This document shows, piece after piece, positions 8,254-17,804 of a stretch of DNA of 58,866 nt. Origin of the DNA: an uncultured Ruminococcus sp. GTDB taxonomy: Bacteria; Bacillota; Clostridia; Lachnospirales; Lachnospiraceae. Each line of letters begins with the position of its first letter. Positions within the stretch are counted from its first letter, which is position 1. A program made the translations under genes and the position numbers. The notes below the pieces were generated by a model, which was not told the origin of the DNA, did no database searches, and saw nothing but the letters and a program-made list of their open reading frames with translations. The DNA lies in contig CAJFQC010000013.1 in assembly GCA_904418845.1 (NCBI GenBank), forward strand, positions 1 through 58,866, written 5' to 3'.

Positions 8254-8850
8254 TCACAGCTCCGTCCTGCCTTCAAGCGCGCGCAGGAGCGTAACTTCGT
8301 CTATATACTCCAGATCTCCGCCCACGGGAACTCCGCTGGCGATCCTGCTGACCTTGATGCCTGCAGGTTTGATAAGCTTGCTGATATACATTGCCGTCGT
8401 CTCACCTTCAAGACTGGAGTTAGTCGCAATGATAACCTCCTCAACGTCTCCCTGGAGCCGCTCCATCAATTCCTTTAAGCGGATATCTCCCGGACCGATT
8501 CCCAGCATCGGTGAGATCGCCCCGTGAAGCACATGATACACACCGTTGTACTTCCCGGTCTTTTCATACGCGGCGAGATCTCTCGGCGTCTCCACAACCA
8601 TAATGGTTTGCTTATCCCGGTCCGGATTACTGCAGATAGGACAGATCTCTCTGTCTGTCAGGGTACAGCATACTTTGCAGTACCTGACATTTCTGCGGGC
8701 CTCCACGATAGACCGCGCCAGGCCTTCCGCCTGATCTTCCGGCATATTAATAATGTGGAAGGCAAGTCTCTGCGCGGACTTGCTCCCGATACCCGGCAGT
8801 CTTGAGAATTCCTCAATCAACCGGCTGATCTGATTACTGTAGTAATCCAT
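8254..8850 (-). CDS. recR: Recombination mediator RecR
   Basis: A 198-residue RecR of normal length. It has the helix-hairpin-helix start [15 protein letters not shown] (18-32), a four-Cys zinc finger (C58, C61, C70, C73), a Toprim domain beginning IMVVETPRD at about 83, and a Walker-like C-terminus. With RecO and RecF it helps load RecA at gaps and stalled forks. Its start codon overlaps the stop codon of the YbaB gene by one base, and dnaX lies just before that: the widely conserved dnaX-ybaB-recR block. Confidence 0.97.
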   Translation of the reverse strand: MDYYSNQISRLIEEFSRLPGIGSKSAQRLAFHIINMPEDQAEGLARSIVEARRNVRYCKVCCTLTDREICPICSNPDRDKQTIMVVETPRDLAAYEKTGKYNGVYHVLHGAISPMLGIGPGDIRLKELMERLQGDVEEVIIATNSSLEGETTAMYISKLIKPAGIKVSRIASGVPVGGDLEYIDEVTLLRALEGRTEL

Positions 8851-9197
8851 CAGAACATCCCCGGCATTCCGAGCCCGCCTGTGAGCTTGGACATCGCGCT
8901 TCCGGTCTCCTCTTCCACCTGGCGGAGCGCTTCATTGGCCGCCGCCACAATCAGATCCTCAAGCATCTCGATATCTTCAGGATCAACGACTTCCTCAGCC
9001 AGCTTTACTTTCAGGACTTCTTTCTTGCCGGATACAGTAACTTCCACTGCCCCGCCGCCCGCTGCCGCTGTGAACTCTTTTGACTCGATCTCCTTTTGCT
9101 GCTCTTCCATCTGACGCTGCATACGCTGCGCCTGTTTCATCAAGTTTGCCATATTCCCCGGCATTCCGCCGCCCGGGAATCCACCACGCTTAGCCAT
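8850..9197 (-). CDS. YbaB/EbfC nucleoid-associated protein
   Basis: A 115-residue YbaB/EbfC-family DNA-binding protein. It has the Gly/Met-rich N-terminus [20 protein letters not shown], a coiled-coil helix ([19 protein letters not shown]), a central beta sheet ([16 protein letters not shown]) and a Met/Gly-rich tail. Family members form tweezer-like dimers that bind DNA. The gene starts 1 nt after dnaX ends and overlaps recR by one base, so the three are translated as a unit. Confidence 0.95.
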   Translation of the reverse strand: MAKRGGFPGGGMPGNMANLMKQAQRMQRQMEEQQKEIESKEFTAAAGGGAVEVTVSGKKEVLKVKLAEEVVDPEDIEMLEDLIVAAANEALRQVEEETGSAMSKLTGGLGMPGMF

Positions 9198-9198
9198 A

Positions 9199-10788
9199 CT
9201 AATCCTCCACTGTTATCTCCATATTAATTTTCTGTTCTATATCAACAAATGTGTCCTCAAAATGTCTGCCCTCCTCAACGTGGCGCACTTCTATCTCCAC
9301 CTTCTTGCCGATTCTCTCTTCGATCAGCTTCTCCAGCTCTTCTACGTGATCCTCCCTTCCGACCACGCCCGCCGCCAAAGAATCCGGCAGTACGATAAGC
9401 AGACGGTTATCGCCGCCAAGGCTTAATCTTGCCCTCTTCAGATAACTTCGGATCATCCCGGAAGTCTCGCCTGCAATGGACCGGAAGTTCTTCACAACCT
9501 CCTGCACATCCTCCGGAACCGCATTGGAAAGCTCTGGTTTTTTCACGGCCCGGCCGGAGGAATACTCTGCGCCCTCCGAACCGTCCCCGTTCACGTAGAC
9601 AATCCTCTCTTGGACATTTGCTGCGGATATGATGCTTTGCTCCACCTTGTCCTCAACGGCACGGATACGGTCCAGGATCGAATCCTGATCAGGTTCCATC
9701 GCCGGAGTACACAGCTTGATGAGCGCCACTTCCAGCATAACCCGCTTCTGTGTGGCATATTTTAACTGCCCTGACAGCTCCGAGAAAATGCGGATATAGC
9801 GAAACAGCATATCCGGTTCCACCATCTGTGCTTCTTCCTTGAGCTGCTCCATATTTTCTGTCGATACGTCCAGAACATCCTCTATATTATCAGAAGTCTT
9901 TACGAGAAGCAAGTTCCGCAGATACCACGTAAAATCAGCAGAAAGCTGGCTCATCTCGCGCCCCTGCATCACAAGCTCCTCCACCACGTCCAGCACGCCC
10001 GGCACATCTCTCGCCGCGACTTTGCGCAGAAGCCGGCTGAACACATCCGTATCCACCGCTCCCAGTACTTCCAGCACATTGTCATAAGTGAGGGTCTGTC
10101 CCATATAAAAGGCGATACACTGATCCAGAAGACTCAGGGCGTCCCGCATTGATCCGTCCGCCGCTTTTGCAATATATTTCAGCGCCCGCTCCTCCACGTC
10201 TACATGCTCTGTGTCCATAAGCGCCCTCATCCGGTCTGTGATCGTGTCGATGCTGATACGTTTGAAATCATAGTGCTGGCACCGTGAGAGAATGGTGATG
10301 GGTATCTTGTGCACTTCTGTCGTCGCCAGAATGAAGATCACATACTCAGGCGGTTCCTCAAGTGTCTTAAGAAGCGCGTTGAAAGCCCCTATGGAGAGCA
10401 TATGCACCTCGTCGATGATGTAGACCTTATACCGGCCTTCTGTCGGACGGTAGGTTACCTCCTCCCGGATCTCTCTGATATTGTCCACGCCATTGTTGGA
10501 TGCCGCGTCGATCTCGATCACGTTCATGGAAGTCCCTGCGGCAATGGATTCACACATCTTACATTCCCCGCAGGGGCTTCCGTCCACGGGATGTTCACAG
10601 TTCACGGCTCTGGCAAATATCTTCGCCACCGTCGTCTTGCCCGTTCCCCTTGTTCCGCAGAACAAATACGCATGTCCGATACGGTTCGCTTTAATCTGAT
10701 TCTGCAATGTCGTGATGATATGGTCCTGCCCTTTGACGTCCCCGAACTCCGATGGGCGGAACTTTCTGTAAAGTGCCGTATATGACAT
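9199..10788 (-). CDS. dnaX: DNA polymerase III subunits gamma/tau
   Basis: A 529-residue clamp-loader ATPase. Walker A is GTRGTGKTT (45-53); the zinc-binding cysteines are C64, C73, C76 and C79; Walker B is IIDEVHML and sensor 1 is [10 protein letters not shown]. Domain III follows ([10 protein letters not shown] region) with a modest C-terminal tail. It loads the DnaN clamp encoded elsewhere in this window. No A-run suggestive of programmed frameshifting to a shorter gamma form was noticed. First gene of dnaX-ybaB-recR; it begins 31 nt after the phosphofructokinase gene ends. Confidence 0.97.
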   Translation of the reverse strand: MSYTALYRKFRPSEFGDVKGQDHIITTLQNQIKANRIGHAYLFCGTRGTGKTTVAKIFARAVNCEHPVDGSPCGECKMCESIAAGTSMNVIEIDAASNNGVDNIREIREEVTYRPTEGRYKVYIIDEVHMLSIGAFNALLKTLEEPPEYVIFILATTEVHKIPITILSRCQHYDFKRISIDTITDRMRALMDTEHVDVEERALKYIAKAADGSMRDALSLLDQCIAFYMGQTLTYDNVLEVLGAVDTDVFSRLLRKVAARDVPGVLDVVEELVMQGREMSQLSADFTWYLRNLLLVKTSDNIEDVLDVSTENMEQLKEEAQMVEPDMLFRYIRIFSELSGQLKYATQKRVMLEVALIKLCTPAMEPDQDSILDRIRAVEDKVEQSIISAANVQERIVYVNGDGSEGAEYSSGRAVKKPELSNAVPEDVQEVVKNFRSIAGETSGMIRSYLKRARLSLGGDNRLLIVLPDSLAAGVVGREDHVEELEKLIEERIGKKVEIEVRHVEEGRHFEDTFVDIEQKINMEITVED

Positions 10789-10819
10789 GTGTTACACCTC
10801 TTCTGTCTCTGTCTTTCTA

Positions 10820-11896
10820 TTATTCGTCTCCAAAACTGATGCCCGTCATACGCGCCTCTTTGATAAGGCCGCATTTTGGATCCACAGTCTTTAACTTGCC
10901 TGCCACCTCTTCAAGCGGCACTTTTATCGTCTCTCCGCCCTTCATGGCAACCATGTACCCATACTTTTCTGCTAAGATCAGCTCGGCTGCTTTTGCGCCC
11001 ACCCGCGTAGCAAACACCCTGTCATACGGACACGGCCCGCCGCCCCGCTGAGTATGCCCCGGCACTGTGATGCGTACTTCCTTGTCTGTCTCTCTCTCTA
11101 TCTGTTCTGCCAGTTCGTATGCGATAGACGGGTACTTCCTCTTTGCAAGTTTTTCTTTATAGTCTTTCTTTTTTAATTTCGCGTCTTCCTGAGAGATTGC
11201 TCCCTCTGCTACTGCAAGGATCGTAAACGGCTTGTCTGCCCTGGAACGCCCTTCAATCACCTTCTTAATGGACTTGATATTATAGGGGATCTCCGGGAGA
11301 AGGATGATGTCCGCGCCGCCCGCGATTCCCGCATGCAGTGTAACGTGTCCTACTTTATGACCCATAACCTCGATAATAAATACACGGCTGTGTGATGTAG
11401 CTGTCGTATGGATACGGTCAATCGTATCTGTGGCAATATCCACCGCACTCTGGAATCCGAACGTCATGTCTGTTCCCCACAGATCGTTGTCAATCGTTTT
11501 TGGCAGAGTAATGATATTTAATCCTTCTTCTCTCAAAAGGTTTGCCGTCTTATGCGTTCCGTTGCCGCCTAAGATTACAAGGCAGTTTAAGTTCAGCTTG
11601 TGGTATGTATGTTTCATAGCCTCTACCTTGTCAAGCCCATCCTTATCTGGCACACGCATCAGCTTGAACGGCTGTCTCGACGTGCCCAGGATCGTACCCC
11701 CTCTTGTCAGGATGCCTGAGAAATCTTTCGATGTAAGCATACTAAAATCGGCATAGATCAGTCCTTTATATCCATCCTTGAATCCGTATATCTCCACGTC
11801 GTCGCGTTTGGAGCAGATTCCCTTTACAACTCCGCGCATCGCCGCGTTCAGGGCCTGACAGTCGCCGCCGCTTGTCAACATTCCGATTCGTAACAT
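10820..11896 (-). CDS. 6-phosphofructokinase, G/K mixed active-site type
   Basis: A 358-residue PfkA-superfamily enzyme that phosphorylates fructose-6-phosphate. The phosphoryl-donor loop reads GGNGT (110-114), where ATP enzymes usually have GGDGS, and the catalytic loop reads PKTIDND (132-138), where ATP enzymes have PGTIDND. Lys at that second position is typical of pyrophosphate-dependent enzymes, but those carry Asp rather than Gly in the first loop. The N-terminal GGDCQALNAA replaces the common PGLN/PGMN. The donor, ATP or PPi, is therefore uncertain. The start follows a GGAGGAAGAG site. It lies upstream of dnaX and may be co-transcribed with it. Confidence 0.9.
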   Translation of the reverse strand: MLRIGMLTSGGDCQALNAAMRGVVKGICSKRDDVEIYGFKDGYKGLIYADFSMLTSKDFSGILTRGGTILGTSRQPFKLMRVPDKDGLDKVEAMKHTYHKLNLNCLVILGGNGTHKTANLLREEGLNIITLPKTIDNDLWGTDMTFGFQSAVDIATDTIDRIHTTATSHSRVFIIEVMGHKVGHVTLHAGIAGGADIILLPEIPYNIKSIKKVIEGRSRADKPFTILAVAEGAISQEDAKLKKKDYKEKLAKRKYPSIAYELAEQIERETDKEVRITVPGHTQRGGGPCPYDRVFATRVGAKAAELILAEKYGYMVAMKGGETIKVPLEEVAGKLKTVDPKCGLIKEARMTGISFGDE

Positions 11897-11987
11897 ATCA
11901 CTCTTCCTCCTTTATCTTGCCGGTCTGCCCAATCTCTCTTCCATTCAGCCCGCGCCATATGTATGACTGAACTATAGAATAGATCTG

Positions 11988-12018
11988 AATAAGCAGCCGG
12001 GTTCTCCGACTGCTTATT
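11988..12018. terminator. Hairpin between the histidine kinase and phosphofructokinase genes
   Basis: A 9-bp perfect stem AATAAGCAG/CTGCTTATT with a 13-nt loop lies downstream of the GHKL kinase gene on the minus strand. The U-tract is poor on the minus strand (CAGATCTATTC) and only partial on the plus strand (ATTATAC). It may be a weak terminator or processing site. Confidence 0.4.
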
Positions 12019-12082
12019 ATTATACTCCATTTATCGGGGCTGAACAAGGAATTTCATCCCCCGTATCCTATCCCTTTACCCC

Positions 12083-13423
12083 TTATTTATCACTCCCGCT
12101 TCCTAAAAGCAGAGAAACTTTGAATCTCCTGCCGTCATATTCAAACTTAGAGATACCGTGATATTTCTTAGTCACGTCGATCACGGATGTGATCCCGATG
12201 CCTTTTCGCATTTTTTGTTTTGAGGACAGGAACACGCCGTCCTTCTTACGCACGGTTCCCGTATAGCTGTTCTCTACGATAATAACAAGTGTTCCGCCGG
12301 TCTGACGTAAATTCGCCGTGATATGGCGCTTTCCCTCTTTCTGTCTTGCACACGCCTCGTAAGCATTTTCCAAAAGATTGCCAAGAATAATACACATGTC
12401 TGTATCTGTTACGTTCGTCTCATCCTCCAGCTCTACAATGAACTTTACTTCTATCTCTTCTTTTTCAGCCATCTGCTTGTAATATCCCAATACTGCGTTC
12501 ACCGCCAGATTATTCGTATAGATCTCCGGCGTCTGGTTATCAATGATCACAATACATTTTTCCAGATATTCCAACATCCCCTCGAAGTCCTTTTCGTTTG
12601 CAAAGCCTTGTAAAGCTACAAGAAAATGCCGTATATCATGCCTGGCCTTTGCCGTATCTTCGATATGCTGCTGCAGATGCTCAAGCTGTTTTTGCTGAGC
12701 TGTCACCTGGATATCCGATATGTGAAGTTCCTCGTGCAGTTTCGCGCTCCTGCTGCGCTCCACCAGTGCTCTTAAAAGGATAATATAACTGGAAAAGGTC
12801 AGCACGACCCACAGGAACGGAACAAAGCTGAACTCCAATCCCGGAAATGAGGTACCTTCTATAAATACAGGCTGCATATACAATGCATACATACCGTTCG
12901 CGAAAAACGGAAGTATCCATGCGGTTTTCCATGACGCAAGAAAACCGCTGTCATCCAGCGCCGGACGCATCAGCTTTTTATAAAATATCATTATCAGAGG
13001 GAACGATATGACAGCGCCGGCCAGAAGCGGCCACACAGGAAAATCCATGTACGAATCCGGCATCTCTCCTAAAGCCAGATAGTACACCACCTTGCCCAGA
13101 AGAATGAGATCATCCACATAACATTTGATGATTGCCGAGATAAAGACGCACTGTCCCAGAGTATACTCCAGTGCTATATACGGAATACAGAAGCCCACCG
13201 CGGATGTGGTAAGCGTCATGAAAGACTGTCCTGCCCCGCCTGATCCGATATGAACAAATGCCGCTGCTCCCACCAGCGTTAGCAAAAGAAAAGAGCCCAG
13301 AGACATCAGCAGCGTTTTCCAGAAAGGTTTTTTTATCTTATCTTTAAAAGCGCTGTAAAGCACAACAACAATGGTCAGGACATAGATCACAATATTGATA
13401 CAATAGTTTATTGTTATGGTCAT
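12083..13423 (-). CDS. GHKL sensor histidine kinase (AgrC/VirS-like)
   Basis: A 446-residue membrane kinase. About six or seven hydrophobic helices occupy residues 1-220. A coiled linker leads to the phosphoacceptor H262 in ARHDIRHFL, followed by a GHKL ATPase domain with N box ILGNLLENAYEAC near 352 and a late glycine motif GIGITSVIDVTKKY. This is the quorum/peptide-sensing class of kinases (AgrC, VirS, BlpH type). Its stop lies just downstream of, and its start 2 nt after, the LytTR regulator gene, so the pair forms an operon. No pheromone precursor or AgrB-like protease gene is adjacent, so the signal is unknown. Confidence 0.9.
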   Translation of the reverse strand: MTITINYCINIVIYVLTIVVVLYSAFKDKIKKPFWKTLLMSLGSFLLLTLVGAAAFVHIGSGGAGQSFMTLTTSAVGFCIPYIALEYTLGQCVFISAIIKCYVDDLILLGKVVYYLALGEMPDSYMDFPVWPLLAGAVISFPLIMIFYKKLMRPALDDSGFLASWKTAWILPFFANGMYALYMQPVFIEGTSFPGLEFSFVPFLWVVLTFSSYIILLRALVERSRSAKLHEELHISDIQVTAQQKQLEHLQQHIEDTAKARHDIRHFLVALQGFANEKDFEGMLEYLEKCIVIIDNQTPEIYTNNLAVNAVLGYYKQMAEKEEIEVKFIVELEDETNVTDTDMCIILGNLLENAYEACARQKEGKRHITANLRQTGGTLVIIVENSYTGTVRKKDGVFLSSKQKMRKGIGITSVIDVTKKYHGISKFEYDGRRFKVSLLLGSGSDK

Positions 13424-13425
13424 GG

Positions 13426-14148
13426 TCAGGACCCCTTGTTGACGTATTCAAACATATAATTGGCATATGCCTGCGTGACTTCATTATGCATAGCCCTTGA
13501 GATAGGAATCCTCTTTCCGTCTGTGAGCACGAAGTCCTTGTCTTCCAGACAATCAATGTAATCAATATTGACCATGCAATTCCTGTAACACCATAAGAAC
13601 TGACGGTACTGCTGAAGCATGGGAGCAAATTTGTCAAAAGACATATAAGATCTCACCACATTAGACGTAGTATGGACCTGTATGTAATGATTATGATAGT
13701 CCACATACATGATATCCGAGATCAGTATCCTCGTATACTGACGCCCCTCCTTCAGCTCAATGTAATGGATGAACTTATCATATACTTCCTCAAAATGATC
13801 CAGAGCGCTCTCAAGCTCCTCATATTTATACGGCTTCACCAGATAATCCAGCGCACGCACCTTAAAGGCTTTCACCGCGTATTCCCGGCTCGCCGTAGTA
13901 AAGATAATCTGACTTTTCGGGTATTTTTCTCTGATGAACTGCGCCAGCTTATCCCCATTGATCCTGTTCACATAAATATCAAGGATCACAAGATCATATG
14001 GTCTCGTTTTCAATGAATTTAAAAATTTCTGCTCATCGTCAAAACAATCGACCTGCATATGCGCTTTATGTTCATTGCAGTAACGGCAGATATTCTCGTA
14101 CAGATATTCGATGTCCGTCAATGAATCGTCTACTATTGCTACGTACAT
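13426..14148 (-). CDS. LytTR-family response regulator
   Basis: A 240-residue regulator. The receiver domain (1-120) has acidic residues D7-D8, phosphoacceptor D57 (VILDIYVN), T84-T85 and K105 (YLVKPY). A LytTR DNA-binding domain (about 145-240) ends SRAMHNEVTQAYANYMF. LytTR proteins bind direct repeats and often regulate toxins, bacteriocins, competence or autolysis. The start at 14148 follows TAGGAGGAAGG; an upstream extension to 14205 is not supported. It is first in an operon with the GHKL kinase. Confidence 0.92.
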   Translation of the reverse strand: MYVAIVDDSLTDIEYLYENICRYCNEHKAHMQVDCFDDEQKFLNSLKTRPYDLVILDIYVNRINGDKLAQFIREKYPKSQIIFTTASREYAVKAFKVRALDYLVKPYKYEELESALDHFEEVYDKFIHYIELKEGRQYTRILISDIMYVDYHNHYIQVHTTSNVVRSYMSFDKFAPMLQQYRQFLWCYRNCMVNIDYIDCLEDKDFVLTDGKRIPISRAMHNEVTQAYANYMFEYVNKGS

Positions 14149-14238
14149 TTCTACCTTCCTCCTAGATGTATGTATCCATTTTACCGCATCAGTCAGACAA
14201 TGCAAATGGAAACAACAGTAAAATTAACCGCATTATAG

Positions 14239-14267
14239 TAAAAAGCGGCACAGCCATTGGCTGCACC
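14239..14267 (-). terminator. Terminator after pgi
   Basis: On the minus strand, GGTGCAGCC/GGCTGTGCC forms a 9-bp stem with two G-U pairs and a three-base loop, followed by GCTTTTT. It lies about 60 nt downstream of the pgi stop codon and ends that monocistronic transcript. Confidence 0.75.
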
Positions 14268-14329
14268 TCTTTAAACTGAATAATATAAAAAAGTAATCCG
14301 CAGCGCGCGGTACATTTTCCTCTGTAAGA

Positions 14330-15676
14330 TTACAGTCTCTTAAGAAGAGCTTCTCTCTCTTCCTCATATCCCGGTTTTCCAAGCAGTGCAAACATATTTC
14401 TCTTATAGCTCTCAACGCCCGGCTGATTAAACGGATTCACGCCGAGTAAGTATCCGCTCACGCCGCAGGCGAACTCAAAGAAATAGAATAACTGGCCGAG
14501 ATAATACTCGTTCTGCTCCGGAATGTTTACACACAGATTAGGGACATTTCCATCTGTATGAGCAAGGATTGTACCGTTCATGGCGCTCTTGTTGATGAAA
14601 TCTACCGTCTTTCCTGCCAGATAGTTCAGTCCGTCCAGGTCTACCGGCTCTTCGTTAATGATGATCTCTCCCCTTGACTTCTCAACATTGAGAACTGTCT
14701 CGAAGAGGATTCTGCTGCCGTCCTGGATAAATTGTCCCATGGAGTGCAGATCTGTGGTCAGATCTACGGATGCCGGGAAGATACCCTTCTGGTCTTTTCC
14801 CTCGCTCTCCCCATAGAGCTGCTTCCACCACTCAGATACATAGTGAAGACTGGGCTCATAGTTTGCCAGTACCTCAACTGTCTTTCCTTTGCGGAGAAGA
14901 ATGTTTCTGACTGCAGCGTACTTCATAGCGTCATTGTTATCAAAATCATTTTCAAGGGCCTCTTTTCTTCCTGCCGCCGCTCCTTCCATCAGCTTATCGA
15001 TATCCGCGCCGCTCACTGCGATCGGGAGAAGTCCGACTGCAGTAAGAACAGAGAAACGTCCGCCCACGTCATCCGGTACGACAAAGGACTCATATCCTTC
15101 CTCTGTGGCAAGATTTTTAAGCGCTCCTCTTGCCTTGTCTGTTGTCGCGTAGATTCTCTTGGCGGCCTCTTCCTTGCCGTATTTCTTCTCCAGCATTTCC
15201 TTAAATACACGGAAAGCAATCGCCGGCTCTGTTGTTGTCCCGGATTTGGAAATCATGTTGATAGAGAAATCACGGTCTCCGATCACGTCAATCAGATCCC
15301 TGACATAAGTGCTGCTGATGCTGTTTCCGACATAATAAATCTCCGGAGATCTGCGGATCTCTTTTGACACCATGTTGGCAAAAGAATGTCCGAGAAATTC
15401 GATTGCCGCTCTTGCCCCAAGGTAGGAGCCGCCTATACCGATCACAAGAAGCACCTCGGAATCCCGGCGGATTTTTTCTGCTGCCTTCTTGATACGTTCA
15501 AACTCTTCTTTGTCATAGTCCACCGGAAGATCGATCCATCCAAGGAAATCATTTCCCGCTCCGGTCTTTGCCACCAGTTTGTCCTTTGCCTGAGCGGCAA
15601 GCTCGCTCATATACTGCATCTCGTGCTCCTGTACGAATCCGCACGCCTTAGAATAGTCAAAAGTCACTTTGCTCAT
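14330..15676 (-). CDS. pgi: Glucose-6-phosphate isomerase
   Basis: A 448-residue phosphoglucose isomerase of the shorter Gram-positive type. It interconverts glucose-6-P and fructose-6-P. Visible signatures are [17 protein letters not shown] (79-95), SKSGTTTEP (143-151) for phosphate binding, [17 protein letters not shown] (202-218; PGI signature), and a C-terminal helix with [14 protein letters not shown] that carries the catalytic lysine. The start follows GAGAGGAAGG. It is flanked by its own terminator and an AT-rich upstream gap, so it is probably monocistronic. With phosphofructokinase and talC/transketolase nearby, much of upper sugar-phosphate metabolism lies on this arm. Confidence 0.97.
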   Translation of the reverse strand: MSKVTFDYSKACGFVQEHEMQYMSELAAQAKDKLVAKTGAGNDFLGWIDLPVDYDKEEFERIKKAAEKIRRDSEVLLVIGIGGSYLGARAAIEFLGHSFANMVSKEIRRSPEIYYVGNSISSTYVRDLIDVIGDRDFSINMISKSGTTTEPAIAFRVFKEMLEKKYGKEEAAKRIYATTDKARGALKNLATEEGYESFVVPDDVGGRFSVLTAVGLLPIAVSGADIDKLMEGAAAGRKEALENDFDNNDAMKYAAVRNILLRKGKTVEVLANYEPSLHYVSEWWKQLYGESEGKDQKGIFPASVDLTTDLHSMGQFIQDGSRILFETVLNVEKSRGEIIINEEPVDLDGLNYLAGKTVDFINKSAMNGTILAHTDGNVPNLCVNIPEQNEYYLGQLFYFFEFACGVSGYLLGVNPFNQPGVESYKRNMFALLGKPGYEEEREALLKRL

Positions 15677-15882
15677 TGTTATCCTTCCTCTCTGATATTC
15701 TTTGATACCGTTTATTACCTGATATCTTTATCATACTCCGACATATTCCGAATACCGGGGTATTGCTCCGGTTTCAGATATTGCCATGAACATTTTACCA
15801 AATCTATATTCCTTATTCAAGCAAAAGCGTTTGCGGATTCGATGACAGCCATCAGTCGTTTTATTATGACCCGCACTTCGAA

Positions 15883-16959
15883 CTATGCAAGAAATTCTTC
15901 TAATATCTGACGGATCGCTTCCTCTTTCAGCGCAGTCCTCTCCTCTTCGGATACATTTTCCACAGCATCACTGCGCACCTGCTGCCTTACGACATCTCCC
16001 TTCTTCACAGCTCTTGGCTCTCCCTCAATATTAATAGAAAGCTCCTCTGATACTCTGTTGTCTGCACTATCGGAAGTCCTGCCCGCGCCCTTTATCGCCC
16101 CGCTTCCCGCACTGTCGGATACTCTGGCACCTGCTCTGTTTGATACACTGCCGCCGGGAGCGTATACGCTGTCATCCTCAGCCCCGGCCTGGACTCGCAA
16201 TGCAGATGCTTCCATCGTGTCTGCATTCTGACGCCGGACACTGCTTCCCGGCTCATCTCCCGAACGTCCCTGACGCCTCTTTAAAGAAAGCGCAGATTTT
16301 CCTGCACGTCCCTGTGTCGTTTCGCCGGCGTTATCCGATCGGCGTCCCTGACCATCCGCAGCGGACTGTGCGGCATTCTTTCCGGCATTTTCTGATGATA
16401 TCACATCAATAAACTCACGTTCACGCTCTCTCTGACTCTGCTTTCTCAAGCGGAATGCACATATATTTTCTAAATAGTCCGCCATATACATCTTCACGGC
16501 ATTGACCTTATACGGCTCATCGGACAATCGTATGATAACCGATAAAAGCACAATTTCTCCAATACCTGCCGCAAGGTACTGGTATACCGCTTCTGTCATC
16601 CCAAAAGAGCTGTATTCAAGCCATGCCCCTATTGTTGCCAATATGCCGGCGAACCAGACAGACAGAACTTCAATCTGCCTCCATGTGTGAATACGGAATA
16701 AAAAACCTCTGTATTCATATATGTATTTTTCCACAAACGCATCAATATTTTCCACGGAATCATGGATCATACATGCGTGTTCATATTTTGCTCTCACAAG
16801 CTTTATCAGTCTATGCGTACTTTTCGGCATATTTCCCGCCGCTTTTACCAGTCTGCGCAAGGTGGCATGGTTGATGATTTTTGCCAGAATCCCAAGCGCT
16901 CCGATACCTGCCATCAAATAGACGATGATACCCGTATCTGCTGCTAATCCCTCTAACAT
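15883..16959 (-). CDS. Unknown membrane protein with low-complexity tail
   Basis: A 358-residue protein that I do not recognise. An N-terminal helix (about 10-28) is followed by a conserved-looking cytoplasmic region (MPKSTHRLIKLVRAKYEHAC), then two more helices at about 97-115 and 125-145. Residues about 180-358 form a charged, Ser/Gly/Arg-rich, probably disordered tail with imperfect repeats such as RVSDSAGSG, RTSDSADNR and VSNRAGAR. The tail ends in a short acidic helix, EEERTALKEEAIRQILEEFL. The start is well supported by AGGAGGG. It lies alone between pgi and a 330-nt gap. A membrane scaffold is possible; nothing supports an enzyme. Confidence 0.75.
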   Translation of the reverse strand: MLEGLAADTGIIVYLMAGIGALGILAKIINHATLRRLVKAAGNMPKSTHRLIKLVRAKYEHACMIHDSVENIDAFVEKYIYEYRGFLFRIHTWRQIEVLSVWFAGILATIGAWLEYSSFGMTEAVYQYLAAGIGEIVLLSVIIRLSDEPYKVNAVKMYMADYLENICAFRLRKQSQREREREFIDVISSENAGKNAAQSAADGQGRRSDNAGETTQGRAGKSALSLKRRQGRSGDEPGSSVRRQNADTMEASALRVQAGAEDDSVYAPGGSVSNRAGARVSDSAGSGAIKGAGRTSDSADNRVSEELSINIEGEPRAVKKGDVVRQQVRSDAVENVSEEERTALKEEAIRQILEEFLA

Positions 16960-17290
16960 AGTGAACCCTCCTGTTTGTTTTATTATTTGTGGACATTATA
17001 GAACATCCGCCGGAGGTTGTCCGCAAAAACCGTTCTACATATTTCTACATTCAGAGTATCAATTCCATATGGATTTTCTGCGGTATCTTTTTCATTCATA
17101 TCTTCATAATAAACTTAGAAATATTTCCGCTAAGCGTTCGAAAAGACCGCTCTTTTAGAAATTCTGACTGCCTCTCACCTCCTTGTGAAATGTCGCATCC
17201 GGGCATATATTTGCAGATCATGACGCACAAAAATTTGTGTTTTCTCTTCTGCTCTGGTATAATTCTTCTTGATCAAGGAGGGAAATAAAT
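16960..17290. other. Intergenic region between divergent genes
   Basis: This 331-nt gap separates two divergent genes. A minus-strand TATAAT (16995-17000) lies 36 nt before the membrane-protein start, without a clear -35. A plus-strand promoter for the TSCPD gene lies at 17235-17263. On the minus strand AAGGAGGTGAG near 17170-17180 looks like a ribosome site but leads only to a few codons. I see no RNA gene. Confidence 0.5.
17235..17263 (+). promoter_or_regulatory. Promoter of the TSCPD gene
   Basis: TTGTGT (17235-17240), a 17-nt spacer and TATAAT (17258-17263) stand 28 nt before the start codon, leaving a short leader that carries AAGGAGGG. Confidence 0.65.
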
Positions 17291-17533
17291 ATGGATTATA
17301 AGCCAGCCGGAGTCTGTTCAAAGCAGATCCATTTTGACATCGTAGATAATAAGGTAACAAATGTGTCTTTCCGCGGAGGATGCAATGGAAATCTCCAAGG
17401 CATCTCCCGTCTGATCGAAGGAATGGATGTAAACGAAGCGATCTCCCGCATCGAAGGGATCAAGTGCGGATTTAAGGCTACGTCCTGTCCGGATCAGCTC
17501 GCCCGGGCATTAAAAGAGGCAGTCGGGAAATAA
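17291..17533 (+). CDS. TSCPD domain protein (small, stand-alone)
   Basis: An 80-residue protein consisting of a single TSCPD domain, named for a motif present here as ATSCPDQLARAL (61-72). Cysteines at C9, C31, C54 and C64 could bind metal. The domain also occurs at the C-terminus of some ribonucleotide reductases (NrdJ), where it may bind metal or nucleic acid; stand-alone copies are uncharacterised. The start follows an optimal AAGGAGGG. It is transcribed against the direction of its neighbours and is monocistronic, followed by the inverted-repeat region. Confidence 0.85.
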   Translation: MDYKPAGVCSKQIHFDIVDNKVTNVSFRGGCNGNLQGISRLIEGMDVNEAISRIEGIKCGFKATSCPDQLARALKEAVGK

Positions 17534-17636
17534 CCGGCCGCCCTCTTTATAATTATGAAGTTTTCATTAAAGTTATATTTTAGAAATATATCTTGATAAG
17601 TTATAGAACAATGATATAGAATAAAAATAAAAAAAT

Positions 17637-17782
17637 CCTCCTTTCAGCTCTGAGAGCAGCCGCCGTATGTACCGCCATGATTTGTGGTGTTTCTCGGAAC
17701 AGGTTTCTCAAATTTTTAAAATTTATTTTTTTATGGTTTCCGTGGCGTTGTTCCGGCGGCTGCTCTCAGAGCTGAAAGGAGG
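17637..17782. repeat. 29-bp perfect inverted repeat with 88-nt centre
   Basis: Bases 17637-17665 and 17754-17782 are perfect reverse complements (outer end CCTCC, inner end GCCGCCG). The 88-nt centre contains the AT palindrome AAATTTTTAAAATTT. The element fills the gap between two convergent genes and begins 23 nt past the stop of the secreted-protein gene. On the minus strand the second arm is followed by ATTTTTTTATTTTT, so it could act as a terminator. Each arm also contains its own palindrome GCTCTGAGAGC. No flanking target duplication is obvious. Either an unusual terminator or a MITE-like insertion. Confidence 0.85.
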
Positions 17783-17804
17783 GCGCTGTTAAATTATATG
17801 CTTG

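Noticed and set aside
9199-9600. Programmed frameshift in dnaX giving gamma
   Set aside because: I saw no long A-run slippery site; the gene reads as one full frame.
17160-17200. Small gene after AAGGAGGTGAG on the minus strand
   Set aside because: The frame closes after a few codons and shows no family signature.
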